Assembly: GCF_001602375.1 (NCBI RefSeq)
Contig: NZ_BCNY01000011.1
Span: 1-64,000 of the forward strand
Direction: 5' to 3'
Origin: Methanoculleus horonobensis
GTDB lineage: Archaea; Halobacteriota; Methanomicrobia; Methanomicrobiales; Methanoculleaceae
DNA: 64,000 nt
Each line of letters starts with the position of its first letter. Positions within the stretch are counted from its first letter, which is position 1. Positions 1 through 7,966 of this stretch are shown here, piece after piece. The notes under the pieces are model-generated. The model was not told where the DNA came from, made no database searches, and saw only the letters and a list, made by a program, of their open reading frames with translations. The translations under genes and the position numbers were made by a program.

Positions 1-545
1 AGGAACAGAGCTCGAGCACCGCAAGGTGCGAGTGGCGACGTTCCGAAGGAACAGAGCTCGAGCACCGCAAGGTGCGAGTGGCGACGTTCCGAAGGAACAG
101 AGCTCGAGCACCGCAAGGTGCGAGTGGAGACGTTCCGAAGGAACAGAGCTCGAGCACCGCAAGGTGCGAGTGGAGACGTTCCGAAGGAACAGAGCTCGAG
201 CACCGCAAGGTGCGAGTGGAGACGTTCCGAAGGAACAGAGCTCGAGCACCGCAAGGTGCGAGTGGAGACGTTCCGAAGGAACAGAGCTCGAGCACCGCAA
301 GGTGCGAGTGGAGACGTTCCGAAGGAACAGAGCTCGAGCACCGCAAGGTGCGAGTGGAGACGTTCCGAAGGAACAGAGCTCGAGCACCGCAAGGTGCGAG
401 TGGAGACGTTCCGAAGGAACAGAGCTCGAGCACCGCAAGGTGCGAGTGGAGACGTTCCGAAGGAACAGAGCTCGAGCACCGCAAGGTGCGAGTGGCGACG
501 TTCCGAAGGAACGGAGCCGGAACACCTCAGGTGCGAGTGGCGACG
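1..545. repeat. 46-bp tandem repeat array (11 full units plus one degenerate), continuing beyond the window
   Basis: Units begin at 1, 47, 93 and so on every 46 bases to 461; a diverged twelfth unit starts at 507. Each unit holds two inverted repeats: GTTCC-GAA-GGAAC, and GCACC-GCAA-GGTGC, which has a GNRA-type loop and is flanked by CTC/GAG. Units 1, 2 and 11 read GTGGCGAC and units 3-10 read GTGGAGAC; otherwise they look identical, which suggests recent amplification. Because 46 is not a multiple of 3, the array is open in all three plus-strand frames, so the apparent Arg/Glu-rich proteins are artefacts. The array lies just 3' of the methyltransferase gene. Single copies of the same architecture occur near 38.15, 50.53 and 52.44 kb. 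Confidence 0.97.
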
Positions 546-568
546 GGCGCGAGCACCCCAAATCCGGG

Positions 569-1366
569 TCAGGGCTCCGGGTCTCTGACCGCCTCCACCT
601 CCAGGCGCACCATGGGGACGTGGATCCGGCCGTCGGCCGAGGGGAACCGCTCCACGTATCGGCTCACCACCTCTTCGATGAACGCCGGCCGGAGATCTTC
701 AGGCAGCGGCTTCAGGTAGAGGTGCCAGATGGTCCGAACCCACCCCGCAAGGCCGTCAGGGAGATCGAACGCCATGTCTTTCCCGATCAACTCGGCCCGC
801 AGGGGCGTGAGCCCTGCCGCTTCCAGCAGTTCACGCTCCTCCTCGGGGCCGTAGAAGGCGTAACTCGGGGCCAGGCCGGCGAAGAGTTTCCTCCACGGAT
901 CATCTGCGAGCATCTCGTTCGCGATCGCCATGATCGGCGCGGCGTTGCCTCTCCCGCCCATCTGGAGAAGGATCCTTCCCCCCGGCCGGAGAGCGTGAGC
1001 GATACCGGAAAAGACCCTGCCGTGGTCGGGAACCCAGTGCAGGGCGGCATTCGAGAAGACGACGTCGAACTCCTCATCGAACGGCAGGTCGAGCATGTCG
1101 CCCTCGATGAACCGGAGGTTCGGATACTGCTCTGAGGGGAAGCGTTCCCGGGCGAAGGCGATCATATCGCAGGAGAGATCGAGGCCGAGCGCCGAGCCGG
1201 AGGGGAGGCAGGCCGCGATCTCCGCGGTCACCTTCCCCTCGCCGCACCCGAGGTCGAGCACCCGCTCGTCGCCGGCAAGCGCGAGTTTTGCAATCAGTTC
1301 ATGCGCCCAGGCCTGCTGCGCGGCGGAGTGCTGCCCATAGTCCTTTGGATTCCACGCGTGCGTGAT
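569..1366 (-). CDS. class I SAM-dependent methyltransferase, trans-aconitate methyltransferase-like
   Basis: Rossmann-fold methyltransferase. Motif I reads LDLGCGEGKVT, followed by an acidic strand end (LGLDLS), a GDMLDLPF motif and the FDVVFSNAALHWV motif typical of the Tam/UbiE group that methylates small molecules; the substrate is unknown. The first ATG/GTG/TTG would start inside motif I and remove the helix before it. The frame stays open upstream with convincing sequence (THAWNPKDYGQHSAAQQAW), and a GGAGGG Shine-Dalgarno at 1373-1378 precedes an ATC codon by six bases. I therefore place the start at that ATC; either it is a rare non-AUG start or the ATG has been lost. The 3' end abuts the tandem repeat array. 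Confidence 0.8.
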   Translation of the reverse strand: MTHAWNPKDYGQHSAAQQAWAHELIAKLALAGDERVLDLGCGEGKVTAEIAACLPSGSALGLDLSCDMIAFARERFPSEQYPNLRFIEGDMLDLPFDEEFDVVFSNAALHWVPDHGRVFSGIAHALRPGGRILLQMGGRGNAAPIMAIANEMLADDPWRKLFAGLAPSYAFYGPEEERELLEAAGLTPLRAELIGKDMAFDLPDGLAGWVRTIWHLYLKPLPEDLRPAFIEEVVSRYVERFPSADGRIHVPMVRLEVEAVRDPEP

Positions 1367-1546
1367 GATACTCCCTCCGTGCGAGTTCCCCGCCGGAACA
1401 GCGGCCAGGCTCTCACAGATGAGAGGTATCGCCGCTACAAGGCATCAAGTTACCTGCAACGGGTCGTGACGGCAGGTGCTTGAGACATCCGGATTCTCAG
1501 CCGTCAGCGAAGCACCCCGGCCGGAGACTCCGTGCGGGGTTGATCG

Positions 1547-1573
1547 AAAAAATGGTTGCCGGAGATTCTCCGG
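1547..1573 (-). terminator. hairpin plus T-run terminator of the MATE gene
   Basis: The perfect inverted repeat CCGGAG-ATT-CTCCGG at 1559-1573 is followed, reading on the minus strand, by CAACCA and a run of six T. It starts just after the MATE stop codon. Confidence 0.7.
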
Positions 1574-1574
1574 A

Positions 1575-2969
1575 TCAATTCTCTCCGCCGAGATTCAGTT
1601 TCTTTGTCTTCCAGGCCCCCTGCCTGTAAAAGAACAGATCGCACAGGAACACCACCACGGTGCCGCAGACCACCGCGAACCAGATGGCCTGCAGCGGCAT
1701 CTGCATCGCCACAAAGACCGCAGCAACTCCCACCTGCACGATCAACTGCCCTGCGATCGCCGCATACATGCCGGGTCTCGTCATCCCCGCACCGTTCATC
1801 GCAAACCCCATCGTCATCGCCATAGCGATCACGAAGTAGGACGTCGGGATTATCTGCATGAACAGGACGCCGTCTGCAAGCGACTCGCCCGTCGCGCCGA
1901 AGAACGCCAGGAGATGCTTCGCGGAGAGCAGGTAGAAGACGCCCACGATCGCCATGAACGATGCGTTCACGATCATTGCGAGCCGGACCGCTTTCTCCGC
2001 TCTCTCCACTTTTCCCGCTCCCAGGTTCTGCCCGACCATCACCGCGACTCCTGTGCAGAGCCCCATCACGAAGACCAGACCCAGCATATCCAGACGCTGG
2101 CAGATGCCGTATGCCGCCACCGCCGCCGTGCCGTATAGCGCAACGATCGCTGTCATCCCCAGGAACGCAAAACTCCGGACTCCGCTCTGCACCGCCGAAG
2201 GTATCGTGACCTTCACGACGTCCTTGATCAGTTGTGGTTCGAGCGTCCATTTCTCTGGAAACCTGACCGGTCCGTTCTTTCTCGACGGCAGATACATCAC
2301 CCCGATCAGAAGCAGCACGCCGATCGCGCGCGAGGCAAGGGACGCATACGCAGATCCGGCTATTCCAAACGCCGGGAGTCCGCCAAGACCCATGATCAGC
2401 GTCGGGTTCAGAACAATGTTCACGATGTTCACTGCGATCATCACGTACATCGGTGTTCTTGAATCTCCCGTGCTCTGGAACACGGTCGTCAGGATCATCA
2501 GCGTGACGAACGCAAACATTCCCATCAGCATCGGGGAGAGGAAGCGTGCTCCCTCCGCTGCAACCCCGGGATCGGCTCCGAGAAGCAGGAGGAGATCCTG
2601 TGACCAGAACATACCGATGACCATAAGGATCGCCGAGAAGGCGAGTGCCAGATAAAGCGAATGCGAAAGGATCACCGGGATGCGTTCATACCGCTCTGAC
2701 CCGTAGGCTCGCGAGACGAATGCAGCCGTTGCCGTTACGGTCCCAAAGATCACTGTTGTAAGCACTATTATGATGGATATGCTCATCGCTCCGCCGGCGA
2801 TCGAGACGTCGCCAAGTTTGCCGATGAAATACATATCCGCCACCTCCAGAACGCTCGCGAGGAGATTACTGATGATGATCGGAAGAGCCACGACCAAAAG
2901 ACCTTTTCCGACCGGTCCCTCGGTGAGGAGATTATTGGAGTATTTTATCGTCAAGGTATTACCTATCAT
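1575..2969 (-). CDS. MATE family multidrug/cation antiporter
   Basis: Polytopic membrane protein of 464 residues, the usual MATE size, with about 12 predicted hydrophobic segments in two homologous halves. Recognisable MATE features are the N-terminal EGPVGKGLLVVALPIIISN segment, EVADMYFIGKLGD in helix 2, the QSTGDSRTP loop, and the second-half VMVGQNLGAGK motif. Family members exchange organic cations or drugs for Na+ or H+ at the cytoplasmic membrane; the substrate cannot be read here. I prefer the ATG at 2969 (MIGNTLTIKY) to one ten codons upstream, because an AT-rich TATA-like stretch (TTTAATGTAT on the minus strand) lies about 30 bases upstream. It appears monocistronic. Confidence 0.93.
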   Translation of the reverse strand: MIGNTLTIKYSNNLLTEGPVGKGLLVVALPIIISNLLASVLEVADMYFIGKLGDVSIAGGAMSISIIIVLTTVIFGTVTATAAFVSRAYGSERYERIPVILSHSLYLALAFSAILMVIGMFWSQDLLLLLGADPGVAAEGARFLSPMLMGMFAFVTLMILTTVFQSTGDSRTPMYVMIAVNIVNIVLNPTLIMGLGGLPAFGIAGSAYASLASRAIGVLLLIGVMYLPSRKNGPVRFPEKWTLEPQLIKDVVKVTIPSAVQSGVRSFAFLGMTAIVALYGTAAVAAYGICQRLDMLGLVFVMGLCTGVAVMVGQNLGAGKVERAEKAVRLAMIVNASFMAIVGVFYLLSAKHLLAFFGATGESLADGVLFMQIIPTSYFVIAMAMTMGFAMNGAGMTRPGMYAAIAGQLIVQVGVAAVFVAMQMPLQAIWFAVVCGTVVVFLCDLFFYRQGAWKTKKLNLGGEN

Positions 2970-3431
2970 ATGAGTTGAAGAAGAATAAAGATTGACCAAT
3001 ACATTAAACTATAATTTTCCCCAGAATCTAGAAAAAGGGGCGAATACAGGATTCAATCAGGCCATTAGAAGCACTCGAACGAGGGGTGTTTTTAGCAGAG
3101 AATCATCGCCCGGCACTTCGCAAAAAATCCTGCGGAAACTCCGGGGAAGGTCAAACCGCCGAGGAAATGCCGCATAACGGCGAATACCGACCCGGTTTCC
3201 ACGTTCCGGCCGAAACCGGACTTGGGAGGGCATCAACAGGCTCTATACCTTCGGCAACGGGCCGCCCGGCAGTCCTGCAGGCCATCACGCTCCGCCCCCT
3301 CACTCTTGAACCATCCTGGACTTAAAAAGCCGATAACCAGCAAAATTGACCAGGATTCTCGCGCTTCGGCACGTATCGCACACAGGAACACTTCAATACG
3401 ATTTTATCCTCCTCTGTCGGAAGAAAAAGTA
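2970..3431. other. intergenic region between divergent MATE and lipoprotein genes
   Basis: I see no convincing gene here; the short open frames have no recognisable sequence. The left end carries the minus-strand MATE promoter (AT-rich, about 2990-3020). The right end carries a TATA-like GATTTTATCC at about 3397-3406, roughly 27 bases before the lipoprotein ATG, which would give an almost leaderless transcript. Confidence 0.6.
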
Positions 3432-5243
3432 ATGAACCAGGTACCAGAGCGCCTCCTGCGCGTTTGCCTGCCCGCGTGCATCCTCGGCGTGGCGATCCTT
3501 CTCATCGCCGCTGCAGGCTGCACGAACACCGCCTCGACCGGTGGAAATTCCATCTCCGGGAGTGTGATGGGGGATTACGCGGGAGGAACAATCTACGTCG
3601 CGGCGATCGACGCCGCGGCGTATACGGCATCGGATATCAGGGTTATGGAGACCGGGGAGCATCCCGAGCGCTCGCAGTACGTCAGCGGCTTTGCCGCGCT
3701 CGATGCGCCGGGCGATTACGTCATCTCCAAACTTCCCCCGGGCAACTACACCGTCTACGCCTGGGCGGATACGGATGATGACAACCGGATCGACCACCTC
3801 GATTACCGCGACCCGACCGGGTGGTACTGCACGCCGTCGCACCTTACCCCCGTCGGAGTCGCCGTTACGCCCGGAAGTGCCGCGACCGGCATCGATGTAA
3901 CCCTCGTCGCCCCGACGCCCTACCCCGACGACGATCGGGAGATCGCCGTCGGCAACGGCGGCGGAAGGCTCACTGTCCAGAAAGGCTGCCACGTCCTCCA
4001 GGTATGGGGAACGCCGGAGGAACGGGCGTATGCCTACGGCTACCTCTGCGGCCCGCAGATCCGGGACTGGATCGACTACGTCCTGATCGAGTCGTTCATG
4101 CAGTCGCCCGCCGACTACGAGGAACTCTTCGTCCCCTACATCAGGGAACATATGGCACCGGCAAACCCGGGATACATGGCCGAGCTCGACGCCATGCTCG
4201 CCGGGATGGCCGCGAGCGGCACTGACCTCTACCTTCCCTCGGTCTCGCGGAACATCACCCGCTACGACCTCCTTGCCGAGAACACCTACGACTTCATGCT
4301 CTACTACAAACTCTACGGCCTTTACATGGGAGACCTCGGCATCAACCGCACCGTGACCGGTGACGCCGGCGTCTCGCCGCATCTCTGCACGAGCGCGATC
4401 GCCTGGGGCAACCTGACGGAGAACGACGAGCTTGCCGGCGGGTTGATCCACGGCAAGAACATGGACGGTGAGAACGACCTGCGGAAGGTCACGGTGAACA
4501 GCCTGCTCGTCATCGCGACCGACCCGGGTCCGGGCGCGAAACGCACGGTCGGGATAGACTGGCCCGGGTTCATCGGGACGTTCAACGGCATGAACGAGGA
4601 CGGCCTGGTGCTCGTGCCCCACTCGTCGCCGTCGATCCCGGACTGGAACGCGACCGATCTCATGCCCACCACCTTCCTCTACAGGAATACGCTCCAGAGC
4701 GAGAACGACGTTGCCGGGGCATGGGCCTACTGGGAGAAGGCCAACGGAACCAGGACCGGCGGGAACAACGCAGGGGTCTCGGCTCCCTACGGGAACGGGA
4801 CGGGAAGCGTCCCGGCGGCCTTCGAGACGGACTCCTACGGCGGCGCGGTGCGAGGACCGGGCGTCGTCGAACCGGGCGACTGCCTGCTTATCGCGAACAA
4901 CTACTACCTCTACCGGGGCGCCTATCCCTCCGCCGTCGAGCGGGTGGACGGCTATCACGCCGAAGTCAGGCCCGAGGACTACCGCTACCAGAACATGCTC
5001 GCCCTCCTCGACAGTTACCAAAAGAGAACCATCGGCACGCCGGAGATGATCGCGCTCATGCAGTCGGCGTCCGTCTCGGAGGAGTACCGGGGCACCACCG
5101 AGTACACCTTCATCGCGTACCCGGACGCGGGTGCGTTCGCCGTTGCAAAAGAGGACCTCGCGAAGGGGATTTTAGATGCACCGTTCGCGGAGTTCGCGCA
5201 CTTCACCTTCGACGAGGTGTTCGAGAGGCCCTCGACGGTGTGA
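3432..5243 (+). CDS. exported lipoprotein with a prealbumin/CNA-B-like domain and a C45/phospholipase-B-like Ntn-hydrolase domain
   Basis: 603 residues. The N-terminus is a lipoprotein signal: basic residues, a hydrophobic stretch and the lipobox IAAAGC near residue 30. A beta-rich module follows (about 40-170), with the pattern DYVISKLPPGNYTVYAWAD-TDDDN typical of carboxypeptidase-regulatory/CNA-B-like folds. The C-terminal region contains HLCTSAIAWGNLT (Cys319) and, a little later, GGLIHGKNMD, the signature of N-terminal-nucleophile hydrolases of the acyl-CoA:6-APA acyltransferase (C45)/phospholipase B-like group. Members normally self-cleave before this Cys and cut amide or ester bonds. 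The substrate is unknown; anchoring outside the membrane is inferred from the lipobox. No operon partner is evident. Confidence 0.75.
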   Translation: MNQVPERLLRVCLPACILGVAILLIAAAGCTNTASTGGNSISGSVMGDYAGGTIYVAAIDAAAYTASDIRVMETGEHPERSQYVSGFAALDAPGDYVISKLPPGNYTVYAWADTDDDNRIDHLDYRDPTGWYCTPSHLTPVGVAVTPGSAATGIDVTLVAPTPYPDDDREIAVGNGGGRLTVQKGCHVLQVWGTPEERAYAYGYLCGPQIRDWIDYVLIESFMQSPADYEELFVPYIREHMAPANPGYMAELDAMLAGMAASGTDLYLPSVSRNITRYDLLAENTYDFMLYYKLYGLYMGDLGINRTVTGDAGVSPHLCTSAIAWGNLTENDELAGGLIHGKNMDGENDLRKVTVNSLLVIATDPGPGAKRTVGIDWPGFIGTFNGMNEDGLVLVPHSSPSIPDWNATDLMPTTFLYRNTLQSENDVAGAWAYWEKANGTRTGGNNAGVSAPYGNGTGSVPAAFETDSYGGAVRGPGVVEPGDCLLIANNYYLYRGAYPSAVERVDGYHAEVRPEDYRYQNMLALLDSYQKRTIGTPEMIALMQSASVSEEYRGTTEYTFIAYPDAGAFAVAKEDLAKGILDAPFAEFAHFTFDEVFERPSTV

Positions 5244-5378
5244 CCGGAAGGACTCGCCACTCTTTTTTCCATCAAAACACGCAAGAAAACCGCAGATGCT
5301 GTTTTGCGGATTATTTTCCGGCCGAAAATCCAGACAACAGGCGACGCCGTGCGAGACTCGAACCTGCTACCCGGAACA

Positions 5379-5945
5379 TCACGCCCCCATCCGGCAGAGG
5401 TCCCGTATCGCCCGGAGGACGTAGAGCCGCTCCCCCTCGAGCGGTTCCTCGTCGACGACGAACGAGACGAACCCCTGGCGGGCGAAGAGTTCCCGGACTT
5501 CACCCGGCCCGGTCAGCGACGAGACCAGGAGCAGGATGCGCCCATAGAGCGAAAGCACCCGCCCGGCCTCCGCAACGAACCGCTCGATCGTCGCCCGCCC
5601 CGTCGGCCCACCGTCGAGAGCATACTCCAGCCAGTCGCCGATACGCTCATCGGGAGCCGTCGGGAGGTAAGGCGGGTTGAAGAGGATGAGATCGAAGGGG
5701 CCGGAGAGCCCCGCGACAAGGTCGGTTCTGACCGTCGCCACCCCACGGGCGCGGGCGCACGCCACCGCGTGGGGGTTGATATCGGTCGCGGCCACGCTCG
5801 CCGCCCGGCCGAGAAGCCCGGCAGCAACGTAGCCGCTCCCGGTCCCGACCTCGAGCACCCGATCAGTCGCCCGGACCTCCCGCTCTGCCGCCCGGAGGAG
5901 GAGAAACGAGTCTTCGGCGGGAGGATAAACCTGATCGGGGAGCAT
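5379..5945 (-). CDS. HemK2/Mtq2-type protein-glutamine N5-methyltransferase
   Basis: 188 residues, the size of the short archaeal/eukaryotic HemK2 group lacking the N-terminal domain of bacterial PrmC. It starts QVYPPAEDSFLLL, has SAM motif I LEVGTGSGYVAAGL, acidic TDINPHAV, and the diagnostic NPPY tetrapeptide (FNPPYLP) that holds the target glutamine. The family methylates the GGQ glutamine of release factor aRF1/eRF1, usually with a Trm112-like partner, which is not in this window. It is the last gene of the long minus-strand translation cluster, starting two bases after the ksgA stop codon. Confidence 0.9.
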   Translation of the reverse strand: MLPDQVYPPAEDSFLLLRAAEREVRATDRVLEVGTGSGYVAAGLLGRAASVAATDINPHAVACARARGVATVRTDLVAGLSGPFDLILFNPPYLPTAPDERIGDWLEYALDGGPTGRATIERFVAEAGRVLSLYGRILLLVSSLTGPGEVRELFARQGFVSFVVDEEPLEGERLYVLRAIRDLCRMGA

Positions 5946-5947
5946 CC

Positions 5948-6721
5948 CTAACCCCCGCTCATCTTGTTCGCGATCAGGGCGAACTCCTCGAGCGTCAGGT
6001 CTTCGGGGCGGCGCTGCAGGAGGTCATCGGGAAGACTCGCAATCGTCCGCCCGATCGCCTCCGGCGAAAACGCATCCTTCCCGCTCCGGAGACCCTTCCG
6101 GACGGTCTTACGCCGGTGGGAGAAGAGCACCCGGACGATGTCCGCGTAGACCTGCCTGTCCGCGATCGGGTGCGGCGGCTCGTGCGGCGTGATTCTGACC
6201 ACCCAGGAACGAACCGCGGGCCTCGGGCGGAACGAACCTGGCCCGAGGTCGAGGAGCGGTTTTACCGAGGCGTAGGTCTGCACCATCACCGAGAGACGGC
6301 CCACATTCGGCGTCCCCGGCGGCGCGACCATCCGCTGGGCGAACTCCTTCTGATACATCAGGACAGCGACCTCAAAGCCGATCTCAAGCAGCCGGAACGT
6401 GATCTTCGAAGAAACGGAGTAGGGGAGGTTTGCGACGACGATATCGAACGGCGGGATATCCACCTTCTTCGCGTCGCCCAGGATGATCTCGAGACGCCCC
6501 TCCTCGATCTCGCCGGCGAACGTGATCTCGAGCTCCTCCACGAGAGCCGGATCGATCTCTACGGCGATGACGGTTGCGCCCCGGTCGAGGAGAGCGCGAG
6601 TGAGGATCCCTTCACCGGGCCCGATCTCAAGCACCCTCCTCCCGGAGACGTCGACAAAACCGGCAATCTTCTCGACGGCCCTTTTGTCGACGAGAAAATG
6701 CTGGTCTCTCGGAGCGCTCAT
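5948..6721 (-). CDS. ksgA: 16S rRNA (adenine-N6,N6)-dimethyltransferase KsgA/Dim1
   Basis: 257 residues. It dimethylates two adjacent adenines in the 3' terminal hairpin of 16S rRNA, a late step in small-subunit assembly. Visible motifs are N-terminal DQHFLVDKRAV, SAM motif I EIGPGEGILTRALL, acidic AVEIDPALVEEL, and the NLPYSVS catalytic motif, then the C-terminal helical domain ending in a basic ALxxRPEDLTLEEFALIANKM segment. The start is the ATG that overlaps the DUF655 stop in an ATGA; a longer open frame upstream is shadow sequence. Coupling to DUF655 and the HemK2-like gene is conserved in euryarchaea as I recall it. Confidence 0.97.
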   Translation of the reverse strand: MSAPRDQHFLVDKRAVEKIAGFVDVSGRRVLEIGPGEGILTRALLDRGATVIAVEIDPALVEELEITFAGEIEEGRLEIILGDAKKVDIPPFDIVVANLPYSVSSKITFRLLEIGFEVAVLMYQKEFAQRMVAPPGTPNVGRLSVMVQTYASVKPLLDLGPGSFRPRPAVRSWVVRITPHEPPHPIADRQVYADIVRVLFSHRRKTVRKGLRSGKDAFSPEAIGRTIASLPDDLLQRRPEDLTLEEFALIANKMSGG

Positions 6722-7281
6722 CTCGAGGTAAAGACGTGGTATTTCTCGTCCGGATCCTCGATCTCGCGCAGGATCCTGCTGACGATCATCCTGTCCGGAT
6801 GCGGGAGCGACTTGATCCGCCCGGAGATCTCGGCGAAACTCTCGAACGGCTTCTTTCCGCGCTGTTCGAGGATCTCCCACATCAACTTCTTCCCGATACC
6901 GGGGAGCAGGTGCAGCATGTGGAACTTCGGCGTGATAGGCACGGACTTGTTGAAGAAGTCGACGAACCGCGATTCGTTCTCGCGGACGATCTGCTCGACC
7001 ACGAACGGTAACTCGAGTTTCGCCGTCGCCGTCAGGTCGTCGAAGCTGATCCGCCGCTTGACGCGCTCGATCTTCTCCCGTTCCGCATCGCCGATATAGA
7101 CGCGATCGTAGAGCTGGATATCCGCACCCTGCTTCGGGATGAGTTCGAGCAGTTTGAATTGATCCACGCCGACCGCCTGAACAACCGGCTCGCGCTTGTA
7201 GACCGGGCGCTGCTCGCTCACGTACCCCATGGGGAGGACATCGATAACTACCGCGTTCTCCTCTTTCCTTTCGGTCTTCAT
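6718..7281 (-). CDS. DUF655 family putative RNA-binding protein
   Basis: 187 residues. N-terminal part (about 10-75) is an OB-like region (VIDVLPMGYVSEQRP), and the C-terminal half carries a helix-hairpin-helix-like HMLHLLPGIGKKLMWEILEQRG segment. DUF655 proteins are archaeal and are predicted to bind nucleic acid; the exact role is unknown. It lies between RpoF and KsgA, which points to RNA metabolism or ribosome assembly. I chose the ATG at 7281 (MKTERKEE) over a GTG three codons upstream because a GGGGTGGTG purine-rich stretch sits just before it. Its stop overlaps the ksgA ATG. Confidence 0.85.
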   Translation of the reverse strand: MKTERKEENAVVIDVLPMGYVSEQRPVYKREPVVQAVGVDQFKLLELIPKQGADIQLYDRVYIGDAEREKIERVKRRISFDDLTATAKLELPFVVEQIVRENESRFVDFFNKSVPITPKFHMLHLLPGIGKKLMWEILEQRGKKPFESFAEISGRIKSLPHPDRMIVSRILREIEDPDEKYHVFTSR

Positions 7282-7298
7282 CGGCACCACCCCTTCAA

Positions 7299-7649
7299 TC
7301 AGAAGTGGGTCATTACCAGGTCGAGGATCTCGTCCAGCTCTTCCGTTGTAAGGTTGAACCGTTCTTTGGCGTAGATTGCCCGCAGTTCGTCACGGGTTCG
7401 CGGCATCAGGTTCGCGATGCGGTAGGCGATATCCTCCTTCATCTTCTCGAGTTTCACGAGCTCCTCGACAAGGGCGTGAGCCTTCTCGGAAGATGTTTTT
7501 GAAAGCTGGTTGGCATGCTCGATGCTCTTACGAAGTTCGTAGGACATCTCCTCTCCGGACTCGAGCCGGACTGCCTCCACCGTAAGAAGAGTGTCCCGCA
7601 ACTCGGGAAGCAGCATCCGCTCTTCGCTTACAATTCGTTTTACCTTCAT
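7299..7649 (-). CDS. rpoF: DNA-directed RNA polymerase subunit F (Rpo4/Rpb4 homologue)
   Basis: 116 residues. Rpo4 pairs with Rpo7 (subunit E) to make the stalk of archaeal RNA polymerase. The sequence has the family layout: N-terminal VKRIVSEERMLLPELRDTL, then a long charged helix and the HRDC-like end MPRTRDELRAIYAKERFNLTTEELDEILDLV. I chose the ATG (MKVKR) over a GTG three codons upstream. It lies between L21e and DUF655, the usual euryarchaeal order. The partner rpoE is not in the window. Confidence 0.95.
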   Translation of the reverse strand: MKVKRIVSEERMLLPELRDTLLTVEAVRLESGEEMSYELRKSIEHANQLSKTSSEKAHALVEELVKLEKMKEDIAYRIANLMPRTRDELRAIYAKERFNLTTEELDEILDLVMTHF

Positions 7650-7670
7650 GCCAACCACTACTGTTGAGGA

Positions 7671-7964
7671 TTATACTTTCTGCGCTTTTAGATGTTGCGG
7701 TCTCGCAATCACCTGTTTTACCGAATCTCCATCCCTGACTTCGAGCACCCATGCGCGTCCGCGCTGTCCGATGACCGTTCCGGTCTTCCCGTGGAATCTC
7801 CGGTGGGGCATGCCCTTCTGGACACTCGGCTCGACCACGACGTGCACTCTCTGCCCGATCTCGAAGTTCTGGATCACCGAGGTGACCGGCGGAATACCGC
7901 GCTTTCTGAGGTCCTTCTTGAACTTATACCGCGTCTTCTTGCGTGGTCCATTGTGATGTGCCAT
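7671..7964 (-). CDS. rpl21e: 50S ribosomal protein L21e
   Basis: 97 residues, full length. Recognised from the basic N-terminus GPRKKTRYKFKKDLRKRG and the SH3-like beta-barrel core with PHRRFHGKTGTVIGQRGRAW. L21e is an archaeal/eukaryotic large-subunit protein. It begins two bases after the Pus10 stop codon, so the two are almost certainly co-transcribed. Confidence 0.97.
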   Translation of the reverse strand: MAHHNGPRKKTRYKFKKDLRKRGIPPVTSVIQNFEIGQRVHVVVEPSVQKGMPHRRFHGKTGTVIGQRGRAWVLEVRDGDSVKQVIARPQHLKAQKV

Positions 7965-7966
7965 GA

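Noticed and set aside
1-545. CRISPR array
   Set aside because: The units are contiguous with no unique spacers and no cas gene lies nearby.
26-1135. 369-residue plus-strand open frame rich in Arg and Glu, and two nested frames
   Set aside because: It is translation of the 46-bp tandem array, open in all three frames, then runs antisense through the methyltransferase gene.
3393-5021. 542-residue minus-strand open frame
   Set aside because: Antisense shadow of the Ntn-hydrolase lipoprotein in GC-rich DNA; no family-like sequence and no promoter.
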